A DNA stretch of 64,000 nt, from positions 1-64,000 of the forward strand of contig JAFZWM010000035.1 of the NCBI GenBank assembly GCA_017617315.1. The letters run 5' to 3'. Under the pieces are notes generated by a model. That model searched no databases. It had not been told where the DNA came from and was given only the letters and a program-made list of their open reading frames with translations. This DNA comes from Bacteroidaceae bacterium. GTDB taxonomy: Bacteria; Bacteroidota; Bacteroidia; Bacteroidales; Bacteroidaceae. This document shows positions 25,173 through 35,292 of this stretch, piece after piece (position 1 is the stretch's first letter; each line of letters opens with the position of its first letter). A program made the translations under genes and the position numbers.

Positions 25173-25217
25173 ACAACGACCATAAGTCCATTCCTTGAAA
25201 AAGGGATTATCAATAGC

Positions 25218-25257
25218 GTGTCATTCTGAGTGTGAATTCCGAGTGACACTTTTTTTG
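25218..25257 (+). terminator. Terminator after dnaB
   Basis: GTGTCATTC (25218-25226) pairs with GAGTGACAC (25241-25249; one G-U pair) and is followed by seven T. Confidence 0.75.
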
Positions 25258-25288
25258 TTTTTTATGAATGCCGTTTTGTATATTTTTT

Positions 25289-25296
25289 ATAACTTT
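25289..25296 (+). promoter_or_regulatory. -7 box of pheT operon
   Basis: TAACTTTG followed by CGCG lies 37 nt before the pheT ATG. Confidence 0.6.
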
Positions 25297-25333
25297 GCGC
25301 GATTTATTGTTTTTGAGTAAAAAATAACTATAT

Positions 25334-27841
25334 ATGAATATCTCTTATAATTGGCTGAAGGAGTATGTAGATTTCGACCTTTCAGCACAAGAAGTGGCTG
25401 ATGCACTTACAAGTGAAGGTCTTGAAGTTGGCTCTGTTGAAGAGGTGCAGACTATCAAAGGTGGTTTGCAGGGACTTGTTGTGGCTGAAGTGCTTACATG
25501 CGAGGCACATCCTAATTCAGATCACATGCACATTACAACCGTAAACATCGGCGAGGCTGAGCCTGTGCAGATTGTCTGCGGTGCTGCAAACGTTGCTGCC
25601 GGTCAGAAGGTTATCGTTGCAACGCTCGGTACAAAGCTTTACGATGGCGACGAGTGTTTCACTATCAAGAAGAGCAAGTTGCGCGGCGTTGAGAGCAACG
25701 GTATGATTTGTGCAGAAGATGAGATAGGTATAGGAAACGATCATAGCGGTATCATCGTGCTTCCAAACGACGCTGTTGTTGGAACTCCTGCTGCCGAATA
25801 TTATAACATCAAGAGTGATTATGTAATCGAGGTCGATATCACTCCAAACCGTGCAGATGCTTGCTCGCACTACGGCGTGGCTCGCGACCTTTACGCATGG
25901 CTTGTTCAGAACGGATATAAGACATCAATCCATCGTCCAAGCGATGAGGCTTTTGCCGTTGACAACAACGATTTGGAGATTGATGTTGATGTTCAGAATA
26001 CAGAGGCTTGTCCTCGCTACGCAGCCGTAACTGTTACTGGTTGCGAGGTAAAGGAAAGTCCTGACTGGCTGAAGGACAAACTCCGCACAATCGGTCTGCG
26101 TCCAATCAACAACATCGTGGATATCACCAATTATATAATGATGGCATACGGACAGCCTTTGCATTGCTTCGATGCCGATATGATTGATGGCAAGAAGGTT
26201 GTTGTAAAGACAATGCCTGATGGAACGCCGTTTGTAACTCTCGATGGCGAGGAGCACAAGCTTAGCGATCGCGATCTTGCTATCTGCAACGCTAACGCTC
26301 CGATGTGTATCGCCGGCGTATTTGGCGGTAAAGGCTCTGGAACATACGAGACAACAAAGAACGTATTGTTCGAGAGTGCATACTTCAACCCGACTTGGAT
26401 TAGAAAAAGCGCACGCCGTCATGGATTGAGCACAGATGCAAGCTTCCGTTTTGAGCGAGGAATCGACCCTAACGGTCAGATTTATGCTTTGAAGCAGGCT
26501 GCCATCTTGGCTAAGGAACTTGCCGGAGGTAAGATTTCAATGCAGATAAAGGATGTTTATCCAAATCCTATTTCAGATTTCAAGGTAAGCGTAGAATACA
26601 AATATATCAACGATCTTATCGGCAAGAATATTCCAACCGAGACAGTTAAGAGTATCGTGAAGTCTCTCGAGATGCAGATTCTTTCAGAAACTGCCGAAGG
26701 TCTTGAGTTGCAGGTTCCTGCTTATCGCGTAGATGTTCAGCGTCCTTGCGATGTTGTTGAGGATATCCTTCGCATCTACGGATACAACAACGTTGAGATT
26801 CCGACAAGCGTTAACTCATGTCTTGCCATCAAGGGCGATATCGATAAGAGCAACAAATTGCAGAATCTTGTGGCTGAACAGCTTGTTGGTTGCGGATTCA
26901 ACGAGATTCTTAACAACTCTCTTACAAAGGCAGCTTACTACGACAATCTTGAGAGCTTCAAGAGCGAGAATCTTGTTCGCGTAATCAATCCACTTTCAAC
27001 AGACCTTAACGTAATGCGTCAGACAATGTTGTTCGGCGGTTTGGAGAGCATCGCTCACAACGTGAACCGCAAGAGCAGCAACCTCAAGTTCTTCGAGTTT
27101 GGTAACTGCTACTATTTCCATGCCGAGAATAAGTGTGCCGACATCATTCCTGGTGTTTCAAAGAGTACTGAGCCTGAAGTTATCAAGCATGTTCTCGATG
27201 CTTACAGCGAGGATTATCACATGGCTCTCTGGCTCACTGGTAAGAAGGTTGCCGGTTCGTGGGCACATGCTGATGAGGCTTCTTCAATCTATGAGTTGAA
27301 GGCTTATGTATTGAACATTTTCGCACGTCTTGGCGTAAACATGGCTTCTCTTGTTGTGGTTGACGGCAAGAGCGACATTTTCTCAAAGAGCGTTGAAATT
27401 CAGAATCGTGGCGGCAAGGTTCTTGCAGTTTACGGTATTGTAAGCAAGAAACTTCAGAAGGCATTCGACATCGCAAACGAGGTTTACTATGCCGACATTA
27501 ACTGGAAGCTTGCAATGAAGGCCATCAAGAATAATAAGGTCAGCTACAAGGAAATCAGTAAGTTCCCTGCCGTTAGCCGCGACCTTGCATTGCTTGTTGA
27601 CAAGAACGTTGAGTTTGCAGCCATCGAGGAGATTGCTTACAAGTGCGAGAAGAAACTTCTGAAGGAGGTCAAGTTGTTCGATGTATACGAAGGCAAGAAT
27701 CTTGAGGCAGGCAAGAAGAGCTACGCCGTAAACTTCACTCTTCAGGATGAGCAGAAGACTCTGAACGACAAGCAGATTGATGCAATAATGAACAAGATAA
27801 TCGATGCACTTACAAAGCAGCTTGATGCTAAGCTAAGATAA
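25334..27841 (+). CDS. pheT: Phenylalanyl-tRNA synthetase beta subunit
   Basis: PheT is the beta chain of the alpha2-beta2 PheRS; it holds the editing site and binds tRNA. The 835-residue protein shows MNISYNWLKEYVDFDLS at the start, a tRNA-binding EMAP-like domain (about residues 40-150, VVAEVLTCEAHPNSDHMHI), the B3/B4 editing domain (RPINNIVDITNYIMMAYGQPLHCFD), B5, and a C-terminal ferredoxin-like anticodon-binding domain (FPAVSRDLALLVDKNVEFAAI). pheS is not in this window, so the two subunit genes are unlinked, as is common in Bacteroidales. yebC follows after 51 nt without a visible promoter. Confidence 0.97.
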   Translation: MNISYNWLKEYVDFDLSAQEVADALTSEGLEVGSVEEVQTIKGGLQGLVVAEVLTCEAHPNSDHMHITTVNIGEAEPVQIVCGAANVAAGQKVIVATLGTKLYDGDECFTIKKSKLRGVESNGMICAEDEIGIGNDHSGIIVLPNDAVVGTPAAEYYNIKSDYVIEVDITPNRADACSHYGVARDLYAWLVQNGYKTSIHRPSDEAFAVDNNDLEIDVDVQNTEACPRYAAVTVTGCEVKESPDWLKDKLRTIGLRPINNIVDITNYIMMAYGQPLHCFDADMIDGKKVVVKTMPDGTPFVTLDGEEHKLSDRDLAICNANAPMCIAGVFGGKGSGTYETTKNVLFESAYFNPTWIRKSARRHGLSTDASFRFERGIDPNGQIYALKQAAILAKELAGGKISMQIKDVYPNPISDFKVSVEYKYINDLIGKNIPTETVKSIVKSLEMQILSETAEGLELQVPAYRVDVQRPCDVVEDILRIYGYNNVEIPTSVNSCLAIKGDIDKSNKLQNLVAEQLVGCGFNEILNNSLTKAAYYDNLESFKSENLVRVINPLSTDLNVMRQTMLFGGLESIAHNVNRKSSNLKFFEFGNCYYFHAENKCADIIPGVSKSTEPEVIKHVLDAYSEDYHMALWLTGKKVAGSWAHADEASSIYELKAYVLNIFARLGVNMASLVVVDGKSDIFSKSVEIQNRGGKVLAVYGIVSKKLQKAFDIANEVYYADINWKLAMKAIKNNKVSYKEISKFPAVSRDLALLVDKNVEFAAIEEIAYKCEKKLLKEVKLFDVYEGKNLEAGKKSYAVNFTLQDEQKTLNDKQIDAIMNKIIDALTKQLDAKLR

Positions 27842-27892
27842 CAGGTAAGTGTCAGTTGAACGAAATATTAACTAAATAAAAATATAAAACAA

Positions 27893-28624
27893 ATGGGAAG
27901 AGCATTTGAATATAGAAAGGCTACCAAATTGAAGAGATGGGGCCACATGGCAAAGACTTTTACTCGCCTTGGCAAGCAGATTGCTATCGCTGTTAAGGCT
28001 GGCGGTCCAGAGCCAGAAAACAATCCGGCATTGCGTTCAATCATCGCTACTTGTAAGCGCGAGAACATGCCTAAGGATAACATCGAGCGTGCTATCAAGA
28101 ATGCAATGGGTAAGGATCAGAGCGAATACAAGAGCATGACTTACGAGGGATACGGCCCTCACGGAATCGCTGTATTCGTTGATACTCTTACAGATAACAC
28201 AACTCGTACCGTTGCCGATGTCCGCTCAGTATTCAACAAGTTCAGCGGAACTCTCGGAACAACAGGTTCTTTGGCATATCTTTTCGACCATAAGTGTGTC
28301 TTCACATTCAAGAAGGCTGCCGATACTGATATGGAAGAACTTATCCTTGAGCTTATCGACTTCAACGTAGATGATGAGTTCGATGAGGACGAGGAAGAGG
28401 GTACAATCACAATCTACGGCGACCCTAAGAGCTACGCTCAGATTCAGAAGTTCCTCGAGGAGAAGGGCTTTGAGGATATCGGTGGCGAGTTCACTTACAT
28501 TCCAAACGACCTGAAGGACGTAACCGACGAGCAGCGTGCATCTATCGACAAGATGGTTGAGCGTCTTGAGGAGTTCGACGATGTTCAGAGCGTATTCACT
28601 AACATGAAGCCTGCCGAGGCTTAA
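27893..28624 (+). CDS. YebC/PmpR-family regulator
   Basis: The 243-residue protein begins MGRAFEYRKATKLKRWGHMAKTF, a Bacteroidetes version of the family N-terminus, and has the conserved NIERAIKNAMG and YEGYGPHGIAVFVDTLTDNTTRT motifs. YebC proteins are described as DNA-binding regulators, and some members help ribosomes stalled at proline runs; the target here is unknown. An acidic stretch (DDEFDEDEEEG) lies near residue 165. It sits between pheT and the TSCPD gene in one transcription unit. Confidence 0.93.
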   Translation: MGRAFEYRKATKLKRWGHMAKTFTRLGKQIAIAVKAGGPEPENNPALRSIIATCKRENMPKDNIERAIKNAMGKDQSEYKSMTYEGYGPHGIAVFVDTLTDNTTRTVADVRSVFNKFSGTLGTTGSLAYLFDHKCVFTFKKAADTDMEELILELIDFNVDDEFDEDEEEGTITIYGDPKSYAQIQKFLEEKGFEDIGGEFTYIPNDLKDVTDEQRASIDKMVERLEEFDDVQSVFTNMKPAEA

Positions 28625-28635
28625 TCATCTGTAAG

Positions 28636-28887
28636 ATGAAAAAGGTTTATCAGACGCAGGGAACTTGTAGTAAGCTGATAGAGTTTGATGTAGAGGACGG
28701 AATCGTTAACGACGTTGTCTTCTACGGCGGATGCAACGGAAATCTTCAGGGAATTGCCCGACTTGTAAAGGGTATGAGGGTTGACGAGGTCATTTCGCGA
28801 CTCGAAGGTATAAACTGCGGCGGTAAGGGAACTTCTTGTCCTGACCAGTTGGCAAAGGCCCTGCGCGAACAAATTGAAGGAATTTGA
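28636..28887 (+). CDS. TSCPD-domain protein
   Basis: The 83-residue protein is a stand-alone TSCPD domain (TIGR03905 family), named for the motif TSCPDQLAKAL near the C-terminus. Conserved cysteines are in GTCSKLIEF, YGGCNGNLQGI and INCGGKGTSCP and suggest metal binding. The domain also forms the tail of B12-dependent ribonucleotide reductases; the function of the free form is unknown. It starts 11 nt after yebC and is closed by a terminator. Confidence 0.9.
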   Translation: MKKVYQTQGTCSKLIEFDVEDGIVNDVVFYGGCNGNLQGIARLVKGMRVDEVISRLEGINCGGKGTSCPDQLAKALREQIEGI

Positions 28888-28916
28888 TTCTTTTAGATTA
28901 TAAAATAAAACTTTTA

Positions 28917-28948
28917 AAAAAGGATTACTTTAAAGTAGTCCTTTTTTT
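28917..28948 (+). terminator. Terminator after the pheT-yebC-TSCPD operon
   Basis: AAAAGGATTACTT and AAGTAGTCCTTTT form a stem with a tight central loop, followed by a T-run. Confidence 0.75.
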
Positions 28949-29001
28949 ATGTGTATATAATTTAAATATTTATAAAAGTTGTGAGAATTGAAAAATGTTT
29001 T

Positions 29002-29009
29002 TATTTTTG
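29002..29009 (+). promoter_or_regulatory. -7 box of fhs
   Basis: TATTTTTG followed by CATG lies 43 nt before the fhs ATG. Confidence 0.55.
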
Positions 29010-29052
29010 CATGATTTTTAAATAAATATAAAAATACTGTTATAACAACAAT

Positions 29053-30720
29053 ATGAAGTCGGACATCGAAATCGCGAGAGAAAGTAAACTTGAGCCGATA
29101 GAGAACATTGCAAAGAAGATAGATATTCCGTTGGAAGAACTCGAACTTTATGGCAAGTATATTGCAAAAGTTCCTGAGAGGCTTATTGACGACACAAAGG
29201 TTAAGGAAAGTAACCTTATCCTCGTTACGGCAATCACTCCAACAAAGGCTGGTATCGGAAAGACCACGGTTTCGATTGGTCTTGCGCTCGGTCTTAACAA
29301 GATTGGCAAGAAGGCTATCGTAGCATTGCGCGAGCCTTCGCTCGGTCCGTGCTTCGGAATGAAGGGCGGCGCTGCCGGAGGCGGTTATGCACAGGTTCTC
29401 CCGATGGAGAAGATAAACCTTCACTTCACGGGTGATTTTCATGCCATTACGAGTGCGCATAATATGATTTCGGCTTTGCTCGACAATTATATCTATCAGC
29501 ATCAAGATGATGGATTCGGGTTGAAGCAGGTGCTCTGGAAGCGCGTTCTCGATGTGAACGATCGCTCTTTGCGCTACATCGTAACAGGTCTCGGTCCAAA
29601 GACAAATGGTATTACAGCTGAGAGCGGATTCGACATTACTCCTGCATCAGAGATTATGGCAATTCTCTGCCTTAGCAAGGATGAGGACGATTTGCGACGG
29701 AGAATTGAGAATATTCTGCTTGGTATCACGCTCGACGACAAGCCTTTCACCGTGAAGGATATGGGTGTGGCTGGAGCTATCTGCGTGCTTCTGCGCGATG
29801 CCTTGCATCCAAATTTGGTTCAGACAACCGAGAATACGCCTGCTTTTGTGCATGGCGGTCCGTTTGCCAACATTGCCCACGGATGCAATACTGTTTTGGC
29901 AACTAAGTTGGCAATGACATACGGCGATTACGTCATAACCGAGGCTGGATTCGGTGCCGACCTTGGAGCAGAGAAGTTCTACGATATCAAATGCCGAAAG
30001 TCTGGCATCAGCCCTAAATTAACCATCATCGTTGCAACGACTCAGGGCTTGAAGATGCATGGCGGTGTTCCGTTGGAGCGTATCAAAGAGCCAGACGAAC
30101 TCGGTCTTGTGCAGGGTTTGCAGAATCTCGACAAGCACATCCGTAATCTGAAGAAATTCGGTCAGACGGTGATTGTATGCTTCAATCGTTTTGCAACCGA
30201 TGTCGATTCTGAGTTGGAGCTCGTCAGAAAGCATTGCGAGGAACAGGAAGTCGGCTTTGCCATCAACAACGCCTTTACCGATGGCGGCGATGGTGCGGTT
30301 GAACTTGCAAAACTCGTAACCGAGACGGTAGAGAAGAATCCTTCGCATCCGCTCAACTTTGCCTACAACGACGATGATTCGGTTGAGGAGAAGATTTACA
30401 AGGTGGCTCACAACCTTTATGGCGCAAGCATCGTAACGTACAGCAGTGCCGCAAAGAAGATGATGCAGAGAATTGAGCAGTTGGGCGTCTCGCACTTCCC
30501 AATCTGCATTGCCAAGACTCAGTATTCGTTCAGTGCCGACCCTAAGATTTATGGTGCGGTAGATAATTTTCCGTTTGCTGTGCGCGACATCGTAATAAAT
30601 CAGGGTGCTGAGATGCTGGTTGTAATTGCCGGCGAAATTCTTAGAATGCCGGGTTTGCCAAAAGTTCCGCAGGCCGAGAAAATCGACATCGTGAACGGCC
30701 AGATTGAAGGCTTGTCATAG
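29053..30720 (+). CDS. fhs: Formate-tetrahydrofolate ligase
   Basis: This ligase makes 10-formyl-THF from formate, THF and ATP, supplying one-carbon units to purine and fMet synthesis. The 555-residue protein has the family signatures [20 protein letters not shown] (P-loop-like, residues about 60-79), [26 protein letters not shown] and [15 protein letters not shown]. The length is normal. The gene has its own promoter and a terminator shared with the convergent channel gene. Confidence 0.97.
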   Translation: MKSDIEIARESKLEPIENIAKKIDIPLEELELYGKYIAKVPERLIDDTKVKESNLILVTAITPTKAGIGKTTVSIGLALGLNKIGKKAIVALREPSLGPCFGMKGGAAGGGYAQVLPMEKINLHFTGDFHAITSAHNMISALLDNYIYQHQDDGFGLKQVLWKRVLDVNDRSLRYIVTGLGPKTNGITAESGFDITPASEIMAILCLSKDEDDLRRRIENILLGITLDDKPFTVKDMGVAGAICVLLRDALHPNLVQTTENTPAFVHGGPFANIAHGCNTVLATKLAMTYGDYVITEAGFGADLGAEKFYDIKCRKSGISPKLTIIVATTQGLKMHGGVPLERIKEPDELGLVQGLQNLDKHIRNLKKFGQTVIVCFNRFATDVDSELELVRKHCEEQEVGFAINNAFTDGGDGAVELAKLVTETVEKNPSHPLNFAYNDDDSVEEKIYKVAHNLYGASIVTYSSAAKKMMQRIEQLGVSHFPICIAKTQYSFSADPKIYGAVDNFPFAVRDIVINQGAEMLVVIAGEILRMPGLPKVPQAEKIDIVNGQIEGLS

Positions 30721-30817
30721 TAAAAGCATAAGTGTGTTTTCTTCCTGTCGAAGGAAGGAAAATCATATATGAGAAAGTCCTTATACGGACGATTAAGAAT
30801 GAGAGGTTAAGAAAGAG

Positions 30818-30849
30818 AAGGCTGCAAGATTTGTTTCTTGCAGCCTTTG
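30818..30849. terminator. Bidirectional terminator between fhs and the MscS-type gene
   Basis: AAGGCTGCAAGA (30818-30829) pairs perfectly with TCTTGCAGCCTT (30836-30847). Confidence 0.8.
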
Positions 30850-30858
30850 TTGTATTCA

Positions 30859-33744
30859 TCAGTTTTCTGACGGTTTCTCGAAAATCTGTTGGCTTGCGCT
30901 TGTAACAGGAAGCGGCTCCACATGGCGGATGTAGATATCGCGCTGTGGGAACGGAATCTCGATGTGATTTGCGTTGAGCGTGTTGTAGATGCTCTCCTTA
31001 ATCTTTGCGCAGACGGCAATCTTCTTCTCTACAAGAACCCAGAACGTAACGTACAGATTAACGCTGTTGTCTCCGAAATCGTTGAAGATTACGCCGTAAG
31101 TCTGGTTTTTTGCTGTGCTGATGATGTCTCTGCCCAGATTATCCTTCTGAATCTCCTGCTCAATACATTTCACGAGCAACTGTCTTACTTCCTCAACATT
31201 TGCGCCGTAAGCCACGCCCACAGGAACTTTTACAAGCTCGTACAGATGGTTCTTTGTCAGGTTCTTGAAGTTCTTTGTAAAGAGCGAACTGTTCAGGAAG
31301 GCAATCGTGCATCCGTCGGCTGTGCTGATTTGCGTACTCTGGTAGGTGATGCTCTCAACCTTTCCTCTGATGCCGTCGCACTCTATGTAGTCGCCAACGT
31401 GCAGACGACCGGCCATGAGCGACATTCCGTAGAAGAAGTTCTCAAGCAAGTCCTTCATGGCGAAACCGACACCGGTTGCAAGACCTGCGGTGATGAGTGA
31501 AATGGCACTTGTTGATATGCTGAACCACTTCATCACAAAGATGCAGTAAAGTCCCCAAACGGCGATTGTCGTTGCATTATCTGTCAAAGTGTAGTTTGGA
31601 CGGTTCTGTCCGATGGTTGTAACCATGATTCCTTTCTCCTCTTTCAGCATCTGCGATTTCTTCTTTGCATATCTCCACCAAGCCTTGAGAGAGTAGCAGA
31701 TGTATCTGAAAATAAAGAACATACCGATAACGAGGCAGATACGAGCCAACGACATCTGCAACTTTCCTTCTATATGAACAAACTCATAGAAGAAGAAGTT
31801 CTTACAGATTTCCTGCATGTTAAACACTCCGGCTGCCCAGTTTATACAGAACAAAACTGAAATTACCGAGATGATTGGCACGAAAGCCTGCTCAATGAAG
31901 TCGTAGAACCAAGTAATTCTCACATATTCGCCGCTCTTGTTCTTCATTACTTCTTCGGCGCTGTTGCGTTCTTTCTTAGTTGTATTGCTGTCGTTCACAA
32001 CCTCGTCAAGTTCCTTAGGACGAGCTGGTTCAGGGCGGTTGTTGTTCTGAGCCTGCAAAAGTTCGTACTTGTACTTACGTTCAGCTGCCTTTCTCTTCTG
32101 AATTCTGAGATAGAGTACAACTTCGTGAAGGATGTACTTCTTCTTATAGTTCTCAAGAATGTAGTAGATACATGTAATTGTCTGGATGGCAGTAAGCTGG
32201 AATAGCCACCAGATGAAAATCTGTACAGCCAGAAGCGTGTATCCGCACCACGACATTATGGTAGATGTTGCCATTGATGCCAGCGCAATCCAAGTGTAGA
32301 ACTGGTCTGAAAGACTGTGCTTTAGGTCTTCGAGTTCCAGTTTCTTTTTAATTCTGTTCATCGAAACATACTGCCAAATAGTAAAGATGAGCAGGATAGG
32401 AGGGAACACAAGTTCGATGATGTCGTTCGGAATGAAGATTATTCGGAACGAGATGATGATGAATCCCATCAGAATGATTGGCGTGTAGAGCATGAAGCCG
32501 CTTCGGATAAGTTTTCCGTTAAGACGAATCAGAAGCGAGATGAGGATTACACCAACGAGCCATGCAAACTCAATAAGCAGGCTTGTTGCCATCTGCAAGA
32601 AGTTGTTGTTTGGCATTATGTTGCGCACAATCATAACGGCAATGGCAAACAGTACGAACGTTACGGCAAGCGTTATGCAGACTTTCTTCTGGGCAAATTC
32701 CTCGCTCTTGAAGTAGTTCTTAATCTTGTTGAATGTGTTGTTTGACTCTTCTTCTTTCTTTTCCTTCTTCATAATCTTGTAGTAGAATTTCTCGATGCGC
32801 GAAACGTTTCCGGCAATGCCGAGAATAAGAAAAGAGCTGATAATTCCTGATACTACAAGATAGAAGATTACGAAGATTGAGAGGAAGATGACGATAGGGC
32901 CTTTCCACTGTGAGCGGACTTCTTTGTTTGCAGCAAACGAATATTTGTTGTCGAAGTCCTCCTTAATGTTTCTTGTTGCTCGGTCAAGACGGCTTAGTGT
33001 CTTGAAATAGTTGTTGCTTCCGTTCTTGAAGATTGTGTTTTGCAAGTCCTGATAGCGAGTCTCTGCATAGTCGTTAAGTTCCTTCAGTTTTTTGTTCAGA
33101 CGCTCATAGTCTTCCTTGTCGTATGTCATCTGAGTGCGCATCTGCTTGAACATTCCAAGAATCTCGTTGCAGTATTCAATACATTCCTCGCGCTCCTTCT
33201 GGCTCTTCTTGCTAAGCTGAGGGAACGACATTCCCTTCTTCTTCATTTCCTCCAGACGCTTTGCAAACTTGTGCTTCACGCTGTCGGGCATTGCGTTCAT
33301 TCTTTTCTCTCTCTGGATTTTTGCATTTCCCACAACAGGAGTTATGCTTTCGAGACTTGAAATCAGCCCTTCGTATCTCTGAATCTCAACGTCCAGGTTG
33401 CTGAGGATTCTCTCGTAAGGAACCGAGTTGCCTCTTGTAAACTGTTTGTAAAGCGTTATAGCTTCGGAGCAGGCATATGTCATATCAAAAGTGTAGTCGG
33501 TGCGCTGCGAATAAATCATCAGCGAGAGCTGGTTACACTTCTGGATAGTCTGAATCATCTGCTTGTGCTGTGAGTCGTTGCGCTGTCGGTATCTCACCAT
33601 GCGTTTTTCCATGTTGTCATGGTAACTCTTCAGCTCCGAGCGCAGCACGCTTATGGTCTGCTCCAGATTTTTTTCTTTCAGAACCGCGTGAGACTGCACG
33701 GAGAAGCACAGCGCGATTAAAAGAAATAGAAAGATTTTTTTCAT
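30859..33744 (-). CDS. Large MscS-family mechanosensitive channel
   Basis: The 961-residue protein has a signal peptide (MKKIFLFLLIALCFSVQSHA), then about 240 residues of periplasmic, charged, probably coiled-coil sequence. A series of membrane helices (about residues 280-720) surrounds a charged cytoplasmic loop. The C-terminal MscS module includes the pore helix ITAGLATGVGFAMKDLLENFFYG and the beta domain VGDYIECDGIRGKVESITYQST. This layout is that of MscK/YnaI-like large channels, which release solutes on hypo-osmotic shock. It is longer than plain MscS by about 670 residues. A -7 box at 33798-33805 drives it; it is monocistronic. Confidence 0.9.
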   Translation of the reverse strand: MKKIFLFLLIALCFSVQSHAVLKEKNLEQTISVLRSELKSYHDNMEKRMVRYRQRNDSQHKQMIQTIQKCNQLSLMIYSQRTDYTFDMTYACSEAITLYKQFTRGNSVPYERILSNLDVEIQRYEGLISSLESITPVVGNAKIQREKRMNAMPDSVKHKFAKRLEEMKKKGMSFPQLSKKSQKEREECIEYCNEILGMFKQMRTQMTYDKEDYERLNKKLKELNDYAETRYQDLQNTIFKNGSNNYFKTLSRLDRATRNIKEDFDNKYSFAANKEVRSQWKGPIVIFLSIFVIFYLVVSGIISSFLILGIAGNVSRIEKFYYKIMKKEKKEEESNNTFNKIKNYFKSEEFAQKKVCITLAVTFVLFAIAVMIVRNIMPNNNFLQMATSLLIEFAWLVGVILISLLIRLNGKLIRSGFMLYTPIILMGFIIISFRIIFIPNDIIELVFPPILLIFTIWQYVSMNRIKKKLELEDLKHSLSDQFYTWIALASMATSTIMSWCGYTLLAVQIFIWWLFQLTAIQTITCIYYILENYKKKYILHEVVLYLRIQKRKAAERKYKYELLQAQNNNRPEPARPKELDEVVNDSNTTKKERNSAEEVMKNKSGEYVRITWFYDFIEQAFVPIISVISVLFCINWAAGVFNMQEICKNFFFYEFVHIEGKLQMSLARICLVIGMFFIFRYICYSLKAWWRYAKKKSQMLKEEKGIMVTTIGQNRPNYTLTDNATTIAVWGLYCIFVMKWFSISTSAISLITAGLATGVGFAMKDLLENFFYGMSLMAGRLHVGDYIECDGIRGKVESITYQSTQISTADGCTIAFLNSSLFTKNFKNLTKNHLYELVKVPVGVAYGANVEEVRQLLVKCIEQEIQKDNLGRDIISTAKNQTYGVIFNDFGDNSVNLYVTFWVLVEKKIAVCAKIKESIYNTLNANHIEIPFPQRDIYIRHVEPLPVTSASQQIFEKPSEN

Positions 33745-33797
33745 ATATTATTACAATATTAGTTATTAAAATCTTGTGGATGAAAAATATATAGTTG

Positions 33798-33805
33798 CAA
33801 ATATA
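33798..33805 (-). promoter_or_regulatory. -7 box of the MscS-type gene
   Basis: On the minus strand TATATTTG lies 53 nt upstream of the start codon. Confidence 0.55.
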
Positions 33806-33977
33806 CAGCAAACATTGTTATAACAAAATAATTTCCGCATTTTATAACGGCATATTTTTGCGTTTAGTACCATCTTTCGGCGGTTTTCGCGACGTTTTTT
33901 GCTCTAAAGAGATGCAATTTTGATAAATTGATATATTAAAAAATGTAAAAAGTCGGTTTGTAATCTTCTTTATCGTT

Positions 33978-33985
33978 AATTTTGC
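33978..33985 (+). promoter_or_regulatory. -7 box of the BadF-type kinase gene
   Basis: TAATTTTG followed by CAG is 20 nt before the ATG at 34006 and overlaps a TTG that opens the same frame, which rules out that TTG as start. Confidence 0.65.
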
Positions 33986-34005
33986 AGAATAAAAACAGAA
34001 TTTTT

Positions 34006-34872
34006 ATGATTTTAATAGCCGATAGCGGATCAACAAAAACCGATTGGTACATAACAGGCGTTGAGCAGGCACGTCAGGTGCAGACTGCCGGCATGAATCC
34101 TTATATGCAGAGTTTCGACTCGATGGTGCATATCATTCAGGACGACTTGCTGAAACTTCTCGGAACATCTTTCTTTGAAAAGGTGGAGGCTGATGAGGCT
34201 CCGCTTGAGGTCTATTTCTATGGCGCCGGATGTACAGTCGAGAAGGTTCCGTTGGTTGAGTCGGCTTTGAAAACTGTTTTTTCTAACGCCTCAATATTCG
34301 TCGGGAGCGATTTGCTGGGTGCTGCTCGTGCCTTGTGTGGTGGCGAGAAGGGCATTGCCTGTATCCTTGGCACAGGCTCAAACTCATGCCTTTATGATGG
34401 TTGTGAGATTGCAGAGAACGTTTCGCCGCTCGGATTTATCCTTGGCGACGAGGGTAGTGGTGCTGTTCTTGGCAAGATTTTTATCGGCAACTGCCTTAAA
34501 AAACAGTTTGCAGACGCGTTATGCCGTGAATTTTTGAGTGAGTATAGTCTCACGGTAACGGATATTATAAACAAGGTGTATCGCGAGCCGATGCCAAACA
34601 GATTCTTGGCGAGCTTCTGTCCGTTCATATACAAACATCGTCGAGAACCTGAAATCCATCAGATGCTCGACGAGGCATTCACTGCATTCTTTAAAAGAAA
34701 TGTAAGTCTATATAGAAAGAAAGAACTTCCTGTTAACTTTGTTGGCAGTGTGGCTTACTTTTATCAGGATGAACTGAAGCAAGTTGCATCGCGCGAAGGC
34801 TACCATGTCGGAACAATCCTTCGCAGTCCTATCGAGGGACTTCTGCGTTTCCACACCTTGAAAGACAATTAG
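34006..34872 (+). CDS. BadF/BadG/BcrA/BcrD ATPase-family kinase (GlcNAc kinase-like)
   Basis: The 288-residue protein belongs to the ASKHA sugar kinase superfamily. The phosphate-1 motif is ILIADSGSTKTDWYI at the N-terminus, followed by the sugar and ATP loops AGMNPYM, YFYGAGC, ACILGTGSNSCLYDG and LGDEGSGAVLGK, and late NFVGSVAYFY. The pattern is that of N-acetylglucosamine kinases and related Bacteroidetes proteins, so an amino-sugar substrate is likely but unproven. The start at 34006 is fixed by the promoter. Its stop overlaps the stop of the convergent small secreted-protein gene by three bases. Confidence 0.88.
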   Translation: MILIADSGSTKTDWYITGVEQARQVQTAGMNPYMQSFDSMVHIIQDDLLKLLGTSFFEKVEADEAPLEVYFYGAGCTVEKVPLVESALKTVFSNASIFVGSDLLGAARALCGGEKGIACILGTGSNSCLYDGCEIAENVSPLGFILGDEGSGAVLGKIFIGNCLKKQFADALCREFLSEYSLTVTDIINKVYREPMPNRFLASFCPFIYKHRREPEIHQMLDEAFTAFFKRNVSLYRKKELPVNFVGSVAYFYQDELKQVASREGYHVGTILRSPIEGLLRFHTLKDN

Positions 34873-35255
34873 TCAATAAGTCTTTCGTAAACTTTTATGT
34901 TTGCAGCGTTAGAACTAATAGAGCGCATGTTCGCATAGTCCTTTGTGATTGTCAAATCCCACGAAGAATCAGGGTTGTCGGGGTTTTCATAGTGGAAAAC
35001 ATAACGACCTTCTTCCTCTTTCTGGTATGCAAACTGTACGTCTCCGTAATTGTTGTTGCCACTTGCATCTGAGAACCAACATGTTGTATAGTCTGGAGTA
35101 AATGTTAAAAACTCAAGCGTATTGTTGGCTTTCATTTCCTCGTTCGTGCCTTTTATGATTTTTGCTGTGTTTCTGTATTTGAAAACGACATTTTGTGCTT
35201 CACAAAAGGCTGTGAAAAGTGTGATGCAAAATAATGTCAATAATAATCTCTTCAT
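34869..35255 (-). CDS. Small secreted protein of unknown function
   Basis: The 128-residue product has a clear signal peptide (MKRLLLTLFCITLFTAFCEAQ). The mature part is beta-rich, with FKYRNTAKII, LEFLTFTPDYTTCWFSD, DVQFAYQKEEEGRYVFHYENP and SWDLTITKDY, as in a small beta-sandwich. I do not recognise the family. It has its own -7 box and converges on the BadF-type kinase gene with three shared bases in the stop codons. Confidence 0.75.
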   Translation of the reverse strand: MKRLLLTLFCITLFTAFCEAQNVVFKYRNTAKIIKGTNEEMKANNTLEFLTFTPDYTTCWFSDASGNNNYGDVQFAYQKEEEGRYVFHYENPDNPDSSWDLTITKDYANMRSISSNAANIKVYERLID

Positions 35256-35284
35256 CTTCGTAATATTTCTGGTGTTATATATTG

Positions 35285-35292
35285 CAAATATA
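35285..35292 (-). promoter_or_regulatory. -7 box of the small secreted-protein gene
   Basis: On the minus strand TATATTTG lies 29 nt upstream of the start codon at 35255. Confidence 0.6.

Noticed and set aside
33841-33905. Possible promoter (TATTTTTG at 33853) followed by a short hairpin and T-run
   Set aside because: The stem is only three or four pairs and the spacing gives an RNA of about 40 nt; too weak to call a small RNA.
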